Shown here: piece by piece, positions 7,937 through 17,043 of the stretch
Position numbering within the stretch: the first letter of the stretch is position 1
How the letters are laid out: every line of letters begins with the position of its first letter
From: CAZLXG01 sp964563585
GTDB taxonomy: Bacteria; Bacteroidota; Bacteroidia; Flavobacteriales; Flavobacteriaceae
Assembly (NCBI GenBank): GCA_964563585.1
Contig: CAZLXG010000021.1
Span: forward strand, 1 to 34,176
DNA length: 34,176 nt
Direction: 5' to 3'
Program-made: the position numbers and the translations under genes
Notes under the pieces: generated by a model
Databases searched by the model: none
Seen by the model: the letters and a program-made list of their open reading frames with translations, nothing else
What the model was told of the DNA's origin: nothing

Positions 7937-9043
7937 TTAATCTGTTTGGTTTCGGTAGTATCTAAGCTTGTAAGCTCCTTTTTTTACAAGATTATATAAA
8001 GGTATGCTTACTTTTTTATAGTGAAATGCAATAATACAAGTTGCAATTATAAAGAGTAAAGAACCAAAAACAGCTTGGCAAGGCGTTAATGTTTTGGCAT
8101 AAACATGACGTATGCCAAAACCAATAAAACTACCATAAATAAGTATAAAGTGAATCACATAAATTGACAATGTTTTTTTGCCAATGTTTAAAATTAATGA
8201 GTGTTTTAAAAAATGTTCTAAAGCGTAAAATAATCCAAAAGTGACTAGCACATTCCCTAAGCGTAGAAACAAATAGTTATAATTGGCACAGGCGTGAAAT
8301 AAATCAATGTTGGTTATTTTATATAGCCATACTAAAATTATTGTAGACCAAAATATAAGTATAAAACCAGATGTAATAAATGATAAAATAGTTATTAGTT
8401 TAAACTTAGGTTTATGTGCATATTTGTAAAATAACGTAGCAATAAAACCACCCATTGCCATAAACCCAAACCAAGGTAAAATAGTAAATACAGAGCCATG
8501 TTGTTTGGATATATAATTAGCAAAAAACTTAGGTGTATGTTCTAAAGTTAAGTTTCTGTATAAAGGTTCTGTTAAAAATATTGCTAAACCAATAATTAAT
8601 AAAACTATTGAAAATACTAATCTATATTTCTGTACTAAAACATATAATAGAATTAGTATAATAAGAGAAATACCAATGCATTGCAACACATCTATCACTA
8701 AAAAATAAGTATTAAAATAACCGCTAAGCCATGACATAAAAGGAATACGCAATAAATACCCAATTACAATAAGTTCTAACCCACGTTTTAATCCTTTTTT
8801 AATTCTTGGGTTATCGTCGCCTTTATCGTTAGCTTTTAACAGTAAATACACGAAAATTAAACCTGAAATCGCGAAAAAAGTGGGTGCAGTATTACCTCTA
8901 AAATAGCTCCATATATTATAAACCATATTAGTTTTATCTTCAAAAACTGGGTCGAGCATGGTATATATAAAATGCCCTTGTAACATCATTAAAATGGCAA
9001 AGGCACGAACAGCATCAATAAAATAAAGTCGGATAGAATTCAA
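7937..9043 (-). CDS. DUF1624/HGSNAT-like membrane acyltransferase
   Basis: Multi-spanning membrane protein of 368 residues, similar to heparan-alpha-glucosaminide N-acetyltransferase catalytic domains (DUF1624). Such proteins are thought to move acyl groups across the membrane onto sugars. The N-terminus RLYFIDAVRAFAILMMLQGH contains the conserved first helix with His24. A second family motif, NTAPTFFAISGLIFVYL, follows near residues 51-67, then about ten further hydrophobic helices and a basic C-terminus. Substrate is unknown; no sugar-biosynthesis genes lie nearby. A TATATTTG element at 9067-9074 suggests its own promoter. It is divergent from the amino-acid symporter (52 nt between starts). 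Confidence 0.8.
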   Translation of the reverse strand: MNSIRLYFIDAVRAFAILMMLQGHFIYTMLDPVFEDKTNMVYNIWSYFRGNTAPTFFAISGLIFVYLLLKANDKGDDNPRIKKGLKRGLELIVIGYLLRIPFMSWLSGYFNTYFLVIDVLQCIGISLIILILLYVLVQKYRLVFSIVLLIIGLAIFLTEPLYRNLTLEHTPKFFANYISKQHGSVFTILPWFGFMAMGGFIATLFYKYAHKPKFKLITILSFITSGFILIFWSTIILVWLYKITNIDLFHACANYNYLFLRLGNVLVTFGLFYALEHFLKHSLILNIGKKTLSIYVIHFILIYGSFIGFGIRHVYAKTLTPCQAVFGSLLFIIATCIIAFHYKKVSIPLYNLVKKGAYKLRYYRNQTD

Positions 9044-9066
9044 AAAAAATAGTACTTTAGATACCG

Positions 9067-9074
9067 CAAATATA
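9067..9074 (-). promoter_or_regulatory. Predicted acyltransferase promoter, -7 element
   Basis: On the minus strand TATATTTG matches TAnnTTTG, 23 nt upstream of the acyltransferase ATG, which implies a short 5' leader. I see no convincing TTTG at the -33 position. It lies in the 52-nt divergent region shared with the symporter. Confidence 0.42.
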
Positions 9075-9095
9075 ATATTAAATTTTTGTGATTAT

Positions 9096-10460
9096 ATGAA
9101 TCAATTAGAACAGATAGTTAAGTCTTTTTCAGATTTTGTTTGGGGTTTGCCTTTGGTAATATTACTTATTGGAGGCGGATTATACCTTTTAATTTTATCC
9201 CGTTTTTTACCTTTTCGTTATTTAGGTCACGCCATTCAGGTATTGCGTGGTAAATATGACGACCCAAACGACCCAGGGCAAATAAGTCATTTTAAGGCAC
9301 TTACAACAGCATTGTCTTCTACCATTGGCATGGGGAATATTGCAGGTGTTGCAGTAGCCATTTCTATTGGTGGTCCAGGAGCTATGTTTTGGATGTGGAT
9401 TAGTGCTATTGTTGGTATGAGTACTAAGTTTTTTACATCAACATTATCTATTATGTATCGCGGAAAAGATAGTAATGGTGAATTACAAGGCGGACCTATG
9501 TATTTTATTATGAAAGGCTTAGGAAAAAATTGGAAACCGTTAGCTGTTATGTTTAGTTTTTTTGGAATGATAGGTGCTTTACCAGTTGTAAATGTAAACC
9601 AATTAACACAAGCCATAAATGATATTGTATTAAGACCTAATGGTATTGAAGTTGGGTTGTTTTCAAATTCAATTATAGCAATAGTTTTAGTCGTATTAAC
9701 TTCAGTAATTGTTTTTGGAGGTTTAAAACGCATTAGTAATGCAGCTTCTAAAATGGTGCCCACTATGGTATTATTGTATTTTGTTTTAGTAATGATTATT
9801 CTGATTTCTAATTATGAAATTGTTCCAAAATATTTCTATATGATTTTTACAGATGCTTTTTCAGCAGAAAACTTTAAAGGCGAACCATTTTTTGGAGGCG
9901 TTTTAGGAGCTTTGATTTTATTAGGAATTAGACGAGGCGCATTTTCAAATGAAGCAGGTATAGGTACAGCGCCAATGGCACATGGTGCAGCAAAAACAAA
10001 TGAACCAGTTCGAGAAGGTTTAGTAGCCATGTTAGGCCCTTTAATTGATACACTTGTGGTTTGTACTTTAACAGCTTTGGCTATTTTAGTAACCGGTGTT
10101 TGGGAAACCACATCAAACAATGGAGTAAGTTTAACAGCATCAGCTTTTAATAATGCAATGCCAACTGTGGGAAGTTATTTGTTAATGATTTGTGTGTTAA
10201 TATTTAGCGTGTCTTCGTTGTTTTCATATTCATATTATGGAACAAAATGTATGTCGTTTTTAATAGGAGCAGACAAAAAACATTATTACAATTACGTTTA
10301 TATTATTAGTATTGTTTTAGCAGTGTTAACACCTTTTAGTATGATGTTGAATTTAATTGATGGTGTTTTTGCCCTAATGGCAATTCCAACAATGGTAGCT
10401 ACTATTATATTAGCACCAAAAGTGGTAAAAGAAATTAAAGCTTATAAGGAAAGAATGTAA
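9096..10460 (+). CDS. Alanine/glycine:cation symporter (AGCS family)
   Basis: Sodium- or proton-coupled uptake of alanine or glycine across the inner membrane. The product is 454 residues with about ten or eleven hydrophobic helices. Family motifs are clear: HFKALTTALSSTIGMGNIAGVA near residues 65-86, the GPGAMFWMWISAIVGMSTKF helix near 94-113, YRGKDSNGELQGGPMYFI near residue 126, and RRGAFSNEAGIGTAPMAHGAA near residues 280-299. The start MNQLEQIVKSF fits the family's short N-terminus. Cargo specificity cannot be decided. It stands alone on this strand, with 355 nt before the next gene. Confidence 0.93.
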   Translation: MNQLEQIVKSFSDFVWGLPLVILLIGGGLYLLILSRFLPFRYLGHAIQVLRGKYDDPNDPGQISHFKALTTALSSTIGMGNIAGVAVAISIGGPGAMFWMWISAIVGMSTKFFTSTLSIMYRGKDSNGELQGGPMYFIMKGLGKNWKPLAVMFSFFGMIGALPVVNVNQLTQAINDIVLRPNGIEVGLFSNSIIAIVLVVLTSVIVFGGLKRISNAASKMVPTMVLLYFVLVMIILISNYEIVPKYFYMIFTDAFSAENFKGEPFFGGVLGALILLGIRRGAFSNEAGIGTAPMAHGAAKTNEPVREGLVAMLGPLIDTLVVCTLTALAILVTGVWETTSNNGVSLTASAFNNAMPTVGSYLLMICVLIFSVSSLFSYSYYGTKCMSFLIGADKKHYYNYVYIISIVLAVLTPFSMMLNLIDGVFALMAIPTMVATIILAPKVVKEIKAYKERM

Positions 10461-10815
10461 TAAAAGAATATTGGCTTTTATAATTAACCATAAACTTGTA
10501 AGTCGGGAGTAAACTGCCGAACATTTCTATATGTGTTTCTAAATTTACTAGGTATAAAAAATAGATGCTTTCAAACTAACGAAGGAAAATCATTTGAAAT
10601 AAAATTGGATTATATTTCAAAAAATAGTACATCTGTCGATAGTTTACTATTACTGGTAGAAAAAAGTAGTTTTAATAGTCTTTAATTTATTATTTTAGAG
10701 GGCGTATAAATTTAAAAAAATTACTTAGTATAGAATGTTAGGATTTTTATTGAAACAATCATTTCTCAGAAATCAGAATTTATATGCGATGCTATAAAAC
10801 TTCAAAAGAAAAATA
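10461..10815. other. 355-nt intergenic stretch with a possible small ORF remnant
   Basis: No gene of known family. On the plus strand a frame beginning with GTG at 10533 runs to a TAA at 10683-10685 (50 residues), including FEIKLDYISKNSTSVDSLL. It is open upstream of the GTG as well, back to a TAA near 10488, and has no ATG, so it may be a decayed gene end. I do not recognise it. No clear TAnnTTTG promoter for the following acs gene could be picked out. Confidence 0.3.
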
Positions 10816-12723
10816 ATGAGTAACTATCACATAAAACATTTAGAGGAATACTATCAAGTTTACAGAAAATCAGTAAGAGAACCAGAAAATTTTTGGGAAG
10901 AAGTAGCCGAAGAGCATTTTATGTGGCGCAAAAAATGGGATAATGTGTTGAGCTGGGATTTTTCAAAACCAGAAGTTAAATGGTTTGAAGGTGCACAACT
11001 TAATATTACTGAAAATTGTATTGATAGGCATTTATCTACACGAGGTGAAAAAACTGCCATTTTATTTGAGCCAAATAACCCAAGTGAAGCCGCAGAACAT
11101 ATTACGTATAATCAGTTACATAAACGTGTCAATAAGTTTGCAAATGTATTAAAATCACATGGCATTCAAAAAGGAGACCGTGTTTGTATTTATTTGCCAA
11201 TGATTCCAGAATTAGCAATTTCAGTTTTAGCTTGTGCTAGAATTGGAGCAATACATTCGGTAGTATTTGCAGGTTTTTCCGCGACAGCGTTATCAACTAG
11301 AATAAATGATTCTGACTGTAAAATGGTAATAACAAGTGATGGTTCGTTTCGTGGAGCAAAAACAATTGATTTAAAAAGCATTGTAGATGAAGCGTTAAAT
11401 GATTGTGATGGTGTAGAAACAGTTTTAGTCGCAAAGCGAATTAATACAGATATTCAAATGAAATCTGGGCGAGACCAATGGTTACAACCGCTTTTAGATG
11501 AAGCATCAACAAGTTGTGAAGCAGAAATAATGGATGCAGAAGACCCATTATTCATTTTATATACTTCAGGTTCTACTGGAAAACCAAAAGGTATGGTGCA
11601 CACTACTGCTGGTTATATGGTATATACAGCCTACACGTTTAAAAATGTATTTCAATATAAAGAAAACGATGTGTATTGGTGTACTGCTGATATAGGTTGG
11701 ATTACAGGACATAGTTATATTGTTTATGGTCCATTAGCGAATGGAGCAACAACGGTTATGTTTGAAGGCATACCAAGTTATCCAGATTTTGGACGTTTTT
11801 GGGAGATTATTGAAAAGCACAAAGTAAATCAGTTTTATACTGCACCAACAGCAATTAGAGCATTGGCAAAACAAGGATTAGAATTGGTAGAAAAACACGA
11901 TTTATCATCTTTAAAAGTACTAGGTTCGGTAGGTGAACCCATAAATGAAGAAGCGTGGCATTGGTACAATGATAATATTGGAAAAAAGAAAAGTCCAATT
12001 GTTGATACTTGGTGGCAAACAGAAACAGGAGGCATAATGATTACTCCAATACCGTTTGTAACACCAACAAAACCAACGTATGCAACACTACCATTTATAG
12101 GAATTCAACCAGCATTAATGGATGAAAACGGACAGGAATTAAAAGGGAATCAAGTTGATGGACGATTGTGTATGAAATTTCCATGGCCAAGTATAGCGAG
12201 AACCATTTGGGGAAATCACCAACGTTATAAAGATACCTATTTTTCTACGTATGAAAATATGTATTTTACAGGTGATGGCGCATTACGGGATGAAGTTGGA
12301 TATTATAGAATTACAGGTAGAGTAGATGATGTTATTATAGTATCTGGGCATAATTTAGGAACAGCACCCATTGAAGACGCCGTAAATGAACATCCAGCAG
12401 TTGCAGAATCTGCTATTGTAGGTTTTCCACACGATGTAAAAGGAAACGCTTTATATGGTTATGTTATTTTAAAAGATACAGGAGAAACTAGAAACCATGA
12501 TAATCTTCGAAAAGAGATTAATCAAATTATAACAGAACATATTGGTCCGATTGCAAAATTGGATAAAATTCAATTTACACAAGGTTTACCAAAAACACGT
12601 TCTGGAAAAATTATGCGCCGTATACTTCGTAAAATCGCTCATAAAGATACAAGTAATTTAGGAGATACAAGTACATTGTTAAATCCAGAAGTTGTGCAGG
12701 ATATTATGAATAATGTGCTTTAA
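10816..12723 (+). CDS. acs: Acetate-CoA ligase (acetyl-CoA synthetase, AMP-forming)
   Basis: Activates acetate to acetyl-CoA through acetyl-AMP. The 635-residue length is typical. The AMP-binding P-loop is YTSGSTGKPKGMVHT near residues 248-262. The acetate-pocket tryptophan lies in VDTWWQTETGG near residues 396-406. The A8/hinge region is YYRITGRVDDVIIVSGHNLG near residue 495, and the conserved acetylatable lysine is in PKTRSGKIMRRILRKIA near the C-terminus. N-terminal EEYYQVYRKSVREPENFWEE also fits. Monocistronic appearance, with 49 nt before the ABC exporter start. Identification is very secure. Confidence 0.97.
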   Translation: MSNYHIKHLEEYYQVYRKSVREPENFWEEVAEEHFMWRKKWDNVLSWDFSKPEVKWFEGAQLNITENCIDRHLSTRGEKTAILFEPNNPSEAAEHITYNQLHKRVNKFANVLKSHGIQKGDRVCIYLPMIPELAISVLACARIGAIHSVVFAGFSATALSTRINDSDCKMVITSDGSFRGAKTIDLKSIVDEALNDCDGVETVLVAKRINTDIQMKSGRDQWLQPLLDEASTSCEAEIMDAEDPLFILYTSGSTGKPKGMVHTTAGYMVYTAYTFKNVFQYKENDVYWCTADIGWITGHSYIVYGPLANGATTVMFEGIPSYPDFGRFWEIIEKHKVNQFYTAPTAIRALAKQGLELVEKHDLSSLKVLGSVGEPINEEAWHWYNDNIGKKKSPIVDTWWQTETGGIMITPIPFVTPTKPTYATLPFIGIQPALMDENGQELKGNQVDGRLCMKFPWPSIARTIWGNHQRYKDTYFSTYENMYFTGDGALRDEVGYYRITGRVDDVIIVSGHNLGTAPIEDAVNEHPAVAESAIVGFPHDVKGNALYGYVILKDTGETRNHDNLRKEINQIITEHIGPIAKLDKIQFTQGLPKTRSGKIMRRILRKIAHKDTSNLGDTSTLLNPEVVQDIMNNVL

Positions 12724-12772
12724 TACTAGCTTTTTTTAATATTTATTATTAATAAGTAAATATGTCATAACC

Positions 12773-14599
12773 ATGAGTTGTGGTATATTTATTGACTTTA
12801 ATATCTATATTCAAATAATGCAATTTATGCAACATTTAAAAGAGTCTTCAAAAGATAAAAGTAAAACAAAGCCAAAAGTAACCATGGTGCAAGCCTTTAA
12901 AACCATTATTTGGCCTAAGCGAAAGATGGTGTTTATTGGTTTAATTTTAATTATTATCAGGAGTTTGTCTGGTTTAGTTTTGCCCTGGCAGAGTAAAATT
13001 TTGCTAGATGATGTGGTGCCAAATAAAGATTATACACAATTGTATAATTTAATAGGCATTGTAATAGCTGCAATAACTATACAAGCTGCGACCTCTTTTT
13101 TATTGACGAGAATATTAAGTGTACAAGCGCAATATTTAATAAGTGAGTTACGAGCAAAAGTTCAGAAAAAGGTATTGTCGTTACCCATTAGTTTTTTCGA
13201 TAACACGAAGTCTGGTGCATTAGTATCACGAATTATGACAGATGTTGAGGGTGTTAGAAACCTTATAGGCACAGGTTTAGTACAATTAGTAGGAGGTTCA
13301 TTTACGGCTATTATATCCTTAATTATTTTAATAAAAATCAATCCTTGGATGACCCTTTTTGTATTTGTTCCGCTTTCTATATTCGGGTACATAGCGCTAA
13401 GAGCTTTTAAATACATTCGTCCAATTTTTAGAGCCAGAGGAAAAATTAATGCCGAAGTTACAGGGCGGCTTACAGAAACTTTAGCAGGTGTTCGTGTAAT
13501 AAAAGCCTTTAATGCAGAAGCGCAAGAAAGTCTTGTTTTTGAAAAAGGGGTTGATAGATTATATCAAAATGTAAAAAAGAGTTTAACAGCTACAGCTTTA
13601 ATGACGAGTTCTTCAACTTTTTTAATTGGTGTTGCAACAACAGGTATCATGGGTATTGGTGGATATTATATGATGCAAAGCGAAATGACTACTGGAGATT
13701 TTTTATTCTTCACATTAATACTTGGTTTCATGATTGCACCTATTGTACAGATGAGTAATATTGGAAGTCAGTTAACCGAAGCTTTAGCAGGTTTAGATAG
13801 AACCGAAGAGCTTATGAATATGACTGCCGAAGAAGACGACAAAAACAGAAATATTAAGTTAAATAGCATAAAAGGAAATATTGTATTTGATGATGTTTCG
13901 TTTTCATATGAAGAAGGAAAAAAAATACTGCATAATATTAGCTTCAAAGCACCAGCAGGTTCTGTAACAGCTTTAGTTGGTAGTTCAGGTTCAGGAAAAA
14001 GTACCATTGCAGGGTTATCAGCTACTTTTTTAACACCAAAATCAGGCAAAGTAACTATTGATAATAAAGATTTATCACAAGTGAAATTAAGTAGTTATCG
14101 AAAATATTTAGGAGTGGTATTGCAAGATGAATTTTTGTTTGAAGGCACTATTCGTGAAAATATAATGTTTCCAAGACCTAATGCTACCGAAGTCGAATTA
14201 CAAAATGCTGTAAAAGCAGCCTATGTAAATGAATTTACCGATAGATTTGATGATGGTTTGGAAACCTTAATTGGAGAAAGAGGCGTGAAGCTTTCTGGAG
14301 GACAACGTCAACGTTTAGCTATAGCACGAGCCATTTTAGCAAATCCAAAAATTATTATTTTAGATGAAGCTACTTCAAGTTTAGATACCGAAAGTGAAGC
14401 CTTAATTCAGAAAAGTTTATCAGAATTAATTAAAGATAGAACCACAATTGTTATTGCTCACCGTTTGAGCACTATTAGAAAAGCAGACCAGATTTTAGTA
14501 ATTGAAGGAGGGCAAATTGTTGAACGCGGTACACACGATGAGCTAATTGCTAAAGAAGGCAGGTATTATAATTTATATACGTATCAAGCAAAAATATAA
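12773..14599 (+). CDS. ABC exporter, fused membrane and ATPase domains (MsbA-like half transporter)
   Basis: Type IV (exporter-fold) ABC half-transporter, probably working as a homodimer to export lipids or drugs; cargo unknown. About six membrane helices occupy residues 55-335, starting IWPKRKMVFIGLILIIIRSL. The nucleotide-binding domain has Walker A GSSGSGKST near residue 403, the Q-loop VVLQDEFLFEGTIREN, signature LSGGQRQRLAIARA near 504-517, Walker B IIILDEATSSLD, and H-loop IAHRLSTIRKAD. The listed ATG may be too early: M16 (12818) or M19 (12827) begin the more family-like MQFMQHLKESSKDKS. Only 6 nt separate its stop from the DinB gene, suggesting one operon. Confidence 0.93.
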   Translation: MSCGIFIDFNIYIQIMQFMQHLKESSKDKSKTKPKVTMVQAFKTIIWPKRKMVFIGLILIIIRSLSGLVLPWQSKILLDDVVPNKDYTQLYNLIGIVIAAITIQAATSFLLTRILSVQAQYLISELRAKVQKKVLSLPISFFDNTKSGALVSRIMTDVEGVRNLIGTGLVQLVGGSFTAIISLIILIKINPWMTLFVFVPLSIFGYIALRAFKYIRPIFRARGKINAEVTGRLTETLAGVRVIKAFNAEAQESLVFEKGVDRLYQNVKKSLTATALMTSSSTFLIGVATTGIMGIGGYYMMQSEMTTGDFLFFTLILGFMIAPIVQMSNIGSQLTEALAGLDRTEELMNMTAEEDDKNRNIKLNSIKGNIVFDDVSFSYEEGKKILHNISFKAPAGSVTALVGSSGSGKSTIAGLSATFLTPKSGKVTIDNKDLSQVKLSSYRKYLGVVLQDEFLFEGTIRENIMFPRPNATEVELQNAVKAAYVNEFTDRFDDGLETLIGERGVKLSGGQRQRLAIARAILANPKIIILDEATSSLDTESEALIQKSLSELIKDRTTIVIAHRLSTIRKADQILVIEGGQIVERGTHDELIAKEGRYYNLYTYQAKI

Positions 14600-14605
14600 A
14601 GGGTT

Positions 14606-15124
14606 ATGACAACTAAAGATTTAAAAGAAGCAGAAATAAATCCTTTTTATAAAACTTATATAAATAAAGTTTCAAAAGAGATTAATTTAATAGATGGTTT
14701 TAATGAAGGTTTGCAAAATGTTTTACAGTTTTTTCAATCTATTCCTGCTGAAAAATTAGAGTATAAATACGCTGAAGACAAATGGACTACTAAAGAAGTA
14801 TTACAACATATTATAGATACCGAACGCATTTTTATGTACCGTTGTTTTAGAATTGCAAGACATGATAAAACTGCTTTGGCAGAGTTTAATCAAAATGTAT
14901 ATATTGAACCTTCACAGGCTAATTCAAAATCAATGGAATCATTATTAAGCGAATACAAAATAGTAAGACAAAACTCAATTGTTTTATTAAACAGTTTATG
15001 TGATGAAGATTTAAAATTTATAGGTACAGCTTCAGGAAATGTTATGTCTGCTCGTTCTGCTGCGTTTTCAACTATTGGTCATGAAATTTGGCACATAGAT
15101 ATTATTAAAGAACGCTATCTTTAG
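14606..15124 (+). CDS. DinB-fold (YfiT-like) metal-binding protein
   Basis: Four-helix-bundle DinB superfamily protein of 172 residues, a family of metal-dependent enzymes and thiol transferases of mostly unknown reaction. The three usual metal-ligand histidines are visible: TKEVLQHIIDTER near residue 72 and GHEIWHIDIIKERYL at the C-terminus. KWTTKEVLQHI and the closing GHEIWH motif are the family hallmarks. It follows the ABC exporter by 6 nt. Its TAG stop directly abuts the stop of the convergent MFS gene (15124/15125), leaving no room for a terminator between them. Function beyond the fold is not known. Confidence 0.88.
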   Translation: MTTKDLKEAEINPFYKTYINKVSKEINLIDGFNEGLQNVLQFFQSIPAEKLEYKYAEDKWTTKEVLQHIIDTERIFMYRCFRIARHDKTALAEFNQNVYIEPSQANSKSMESLLSEYKIVRQNSIVLLNSLCDEDLKFIGTASGNVMSARSAAFSTIGHEIWHIDIIKERYL

Positions 15125-16330
15125 TTAACTAACTGTAGAATACTTTCTTTTCAATATTATAATTGTTAAGTACGATAAAACCCCAAAAATTGAAAAACCA
15201 ATAAAAAGAGGTAAAACAGAGGTAGAAACAAAACTACCAATATAGTTAGCAATAGGAACCGCCATTACCGTTGAAATAAACCCATTTATTGCCGCTCCAA
15301 TTCCAGCTATATGCCCTAAAGGTTGCATAGCTAAAGCACGTAAATTTCCAAATAGAAAGCCAAGAGCGAAAAATTGTAGTCCAAAAAATGTCAATAAAAC
15401 ACCAATACTTGGGTTTCCTCCATCCCAAAATAGGATAACATATAAAATAGAAATTATAGTATAAGCTACAATTCCTATATACGCAATTCGCATCATACCA
15501 TATTTAACTACAAATTGACTATTTAAATAAGTTGCTAAACCTACTGATATAGCTAAACTTGCAAAAATATAAGGGAACATATTTGCTAAATCATACTGCT
15601 CTTGAAAAATTTGTTGAGATGTACTTAAATACACCATAAACGAGCCTGTAATAAATCCAGAAACAATAGTGAAAGCAACAGCGTCTTTATATTTAAAAAA
15701 CTCTTTAACACCATCAATAAATAAGTGAGAAGAAAACTTTATACGATTCTTTTTTGCCAAAGTTTCAGGTTGTCTAATCCAAAACCAAAGCATAACCAAA
15801 ACACCAAAAACCAGGTTCATATAAAAGATAGATTCCCAATTAAAAACATGGAGTAAAAACTGACCTAAAGCTGGAGCTATAACAGGAATTAAAATAAAAA
15901 ACATGACCACTATCGATAAGATTTTTGCCATATAATTTCCACTATAAGAATCTCTAATCATAGAAATACTTAAACTTCTAGGAGACGATAAACCAACACC
16001 TTGTAATACGCGCCCTAAAATCATCATTTCAAAGCTTTTAGTAGTAACACAAATAATACTGGCAATAATAAAAACGATAAACCCAATATATACAATGGGT
16101 TTTCTTCCAAAACTATCCGATAAAGGCCCAAAAAGTAATTGCCCAAAACCTAAACCTAAAAAAATCATGGTTATAAGTAATTGATTATCATTTGGGTTAG
16201 TTGTCGATAAATGTTTCCCTATTTCAGGTAAAGCTGGTAAAAGCGCGTCAATAGATAATGCTACAAGAGACATTAAAGCTGCCATTAAAGCAATAAATTC
16301 GAATTGGGGTTTATTATTTGGGTTTTGCAT
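15125..16330 (-). CDS. MFS multidrug efflux transporter, Bcr/CflA family
   Basis: Proton-driven drug exporter of the major facilitator superfamily (DHA1, Bcr/CflA subfamily), 401 residues with about 12 membrane helices. The first helix LVALSIDALLPALPEIGKHL and motif A, FGPLSDSFGRKPIVYIGF near residues 67-84, are diagnostic, as is GRVLQGVGLSSPRSLSISMI near residue 110. The C-terminal half includes ALAMQPLGHIAGIGAAINGF. A possible promoter (16335-16342) lies so close to the ATG that the transcript would be almost leaderless. It is convergent with the DinB gene and divergent from the helicase-like gene. Drug range cannot be told. Confidence 0.92.
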   Translation of the reverse strand: MQNPNNKPQFEFIALMAALMSLVALSIDALLPALPEIGKHLSTTNPNDNQLLITMIFLGLGFGQLLFGPLSDSFGRKPIVYIGFIVFIIASIICVTTKSFEMMILGRVLQGVGLSSPRSLSISMIRDSYSGNYMAKILSIVVMFFILIPVIAPALGQFLLHVFNWESIFYMNLVFGVLVMLWFWIRQPETLAKKNRIKFSSHLFIDGVKEFFKYKDAVAFTIVSGFITGSFMVYLSTSQQIFQEQYDLANMFPYIFASLAISVGLATYLNSQFVVKYGMMRIAYIGIVAYTIISILYVILFWDGGNPSIGVLLTFFGLQFFALGFLFGNLRALAMQPLGHIAGIGAAINGFISTVMAVPIANYIGSFVSTSVLPLFIGFSIFGVLSYLTIIILKRKYSTVS

Positions 16331-16334
16331 TAGG

Positions 16335-16342
16335 CAAATGTA
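16335..16342 (-). promoter_or_regulatory. Possible MFS promoter, -7 element
   Basis: On the minus strand TACATTTG matches TAnnTTTG. Only 4 nt separate it from the ATG (16328-16330), so transcription would begin at or within the start codon. No -33 element is seen. It could be chance, or the real start may lie further downstream. Confidence 0.3.
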
Positions 16343-16356
16343 AGTTAATTATTGTC

Positions 16357-16364
16357 TATTTTTG
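16357..16364 (+). promoter_or_regulatory. Predicted promoter of the DEAD-like gene, -7 element
   Basis: TATTTTTG matches TAnnTTTG on the plus strand, 41 nt upstream of the ATG at 16406. It sits in the 75-nt divergent region with the MFS gene. The -33 position has no clear TTTG. Confidence 0.42.
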
Positions 16365-16405
16365 TGATAAGAAAATGATGTTGTTTTTTAAAAGTAAAAT
16401 AATTT

Positions 16406-17014
16406 ATGCCATTTAAAAAGTTAATTGAACCACTTAAAGATACTATTGAATACAATAAATTTGAAACAGCTTTACCGCTTCAAAAATTGATTTTATCAAA
16501 AATAAAAGGAGGTGCAAGTTTATTTGCTATTGGTCCAAAAGGTTGTGGTAAAACTACAAGTTTGGTAATAAGTGTGATTCAGAAATTAAAATACGCATTT
16601 GAAGACGCACCAAGAGCTTTAATTTTTGTAAAAGACAAACAAGCAGCTTTAAATTTAGAGCAAGTATTTAATAGTTTTAAAAGAGGAACCGATTTACGCG
16701 TATATTGTGCTTACGAAGAGCATAATATTGATACTCAACGTGATGATATATATATTGGAACAGACATTATTATTGCTACGCCAAAGCGTTTAAATAAAAT
16801 ATTTTATTTAAATGGTATAAACCTAAATGAACTACAATTATGTATTATTGAAGATGCAGAATTTCTGTTTTCAGGTCGTAATCTTGCCGAAGTAACCAGA
16901 ACACCAGAGAGTATTGGAAAATGTCAATATCTTGTTTTCTCTACTAAATTTGATGCACGTTTTAAGCGTTGGCAAGAGTCGTTTATGTATAACTCTCAAA
17001 TTGTTAAAGTTTAA
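16406..17014 (+). CDS. Short DEAD/DEAH-box-like protein with one RecA domain
   Basis: Resembles the first RecA-like domain of DEAD-box RNA helicases but is only 202 residues, with no second domain. Visible in order: a Q-motif-like ALPLQKLIL near residue 22, Walker A GPKGCGKTTS at 43-52, motif Ib ATPKRL near 124-129, a motif II variant IEDAE at 148-152 in place of DEAD, and motif III FSTK at 178-181. The frame ends cleanly after NSQIVKV, and the DNA beyond is a glycoside hydrolase remnant, so there is no sign that a second helicase domain was cut off here. It may bind ATP or RNA without unwinding. Role unknown. Confidence 0.75.
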   Translation: MPFKKLIEPLKDTIEYNKFETALPLQKLILSKIKGGASLFAIGPKGCGKTTSLVISVIQKLKYAFEDAPRALIFVKDKQAALNLEQVFNSFKRGTDLRVYCAYEEHNIDTQRDDIYIGTDIIIATPKRLNKIFYLNGINLNELQLCIIEDAEFLFSGRNLAEVTRTPESIGKCQYLVFSTKFDARFKRWQESFMYNSQIVKV

Positions 17015-17043
17015 CAGCTATAAGTTTTAATTAATTTAGTAAA

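Noticed and set aside
9287..9763. 158-residue frame antisense to the symporter gene
   Set aside because: The sense strand codes a clear AGCS transporter; the antisense frame is rich in Pro and Lys with no family resemblance.
10455..10482. Hairpin TAAAAG/CTTTTA as a terminator of the symporter gene
   Set aside because: The stem is only 6 bp of mostly A/T pairs with no T-run, so it is not distinguishable from background.
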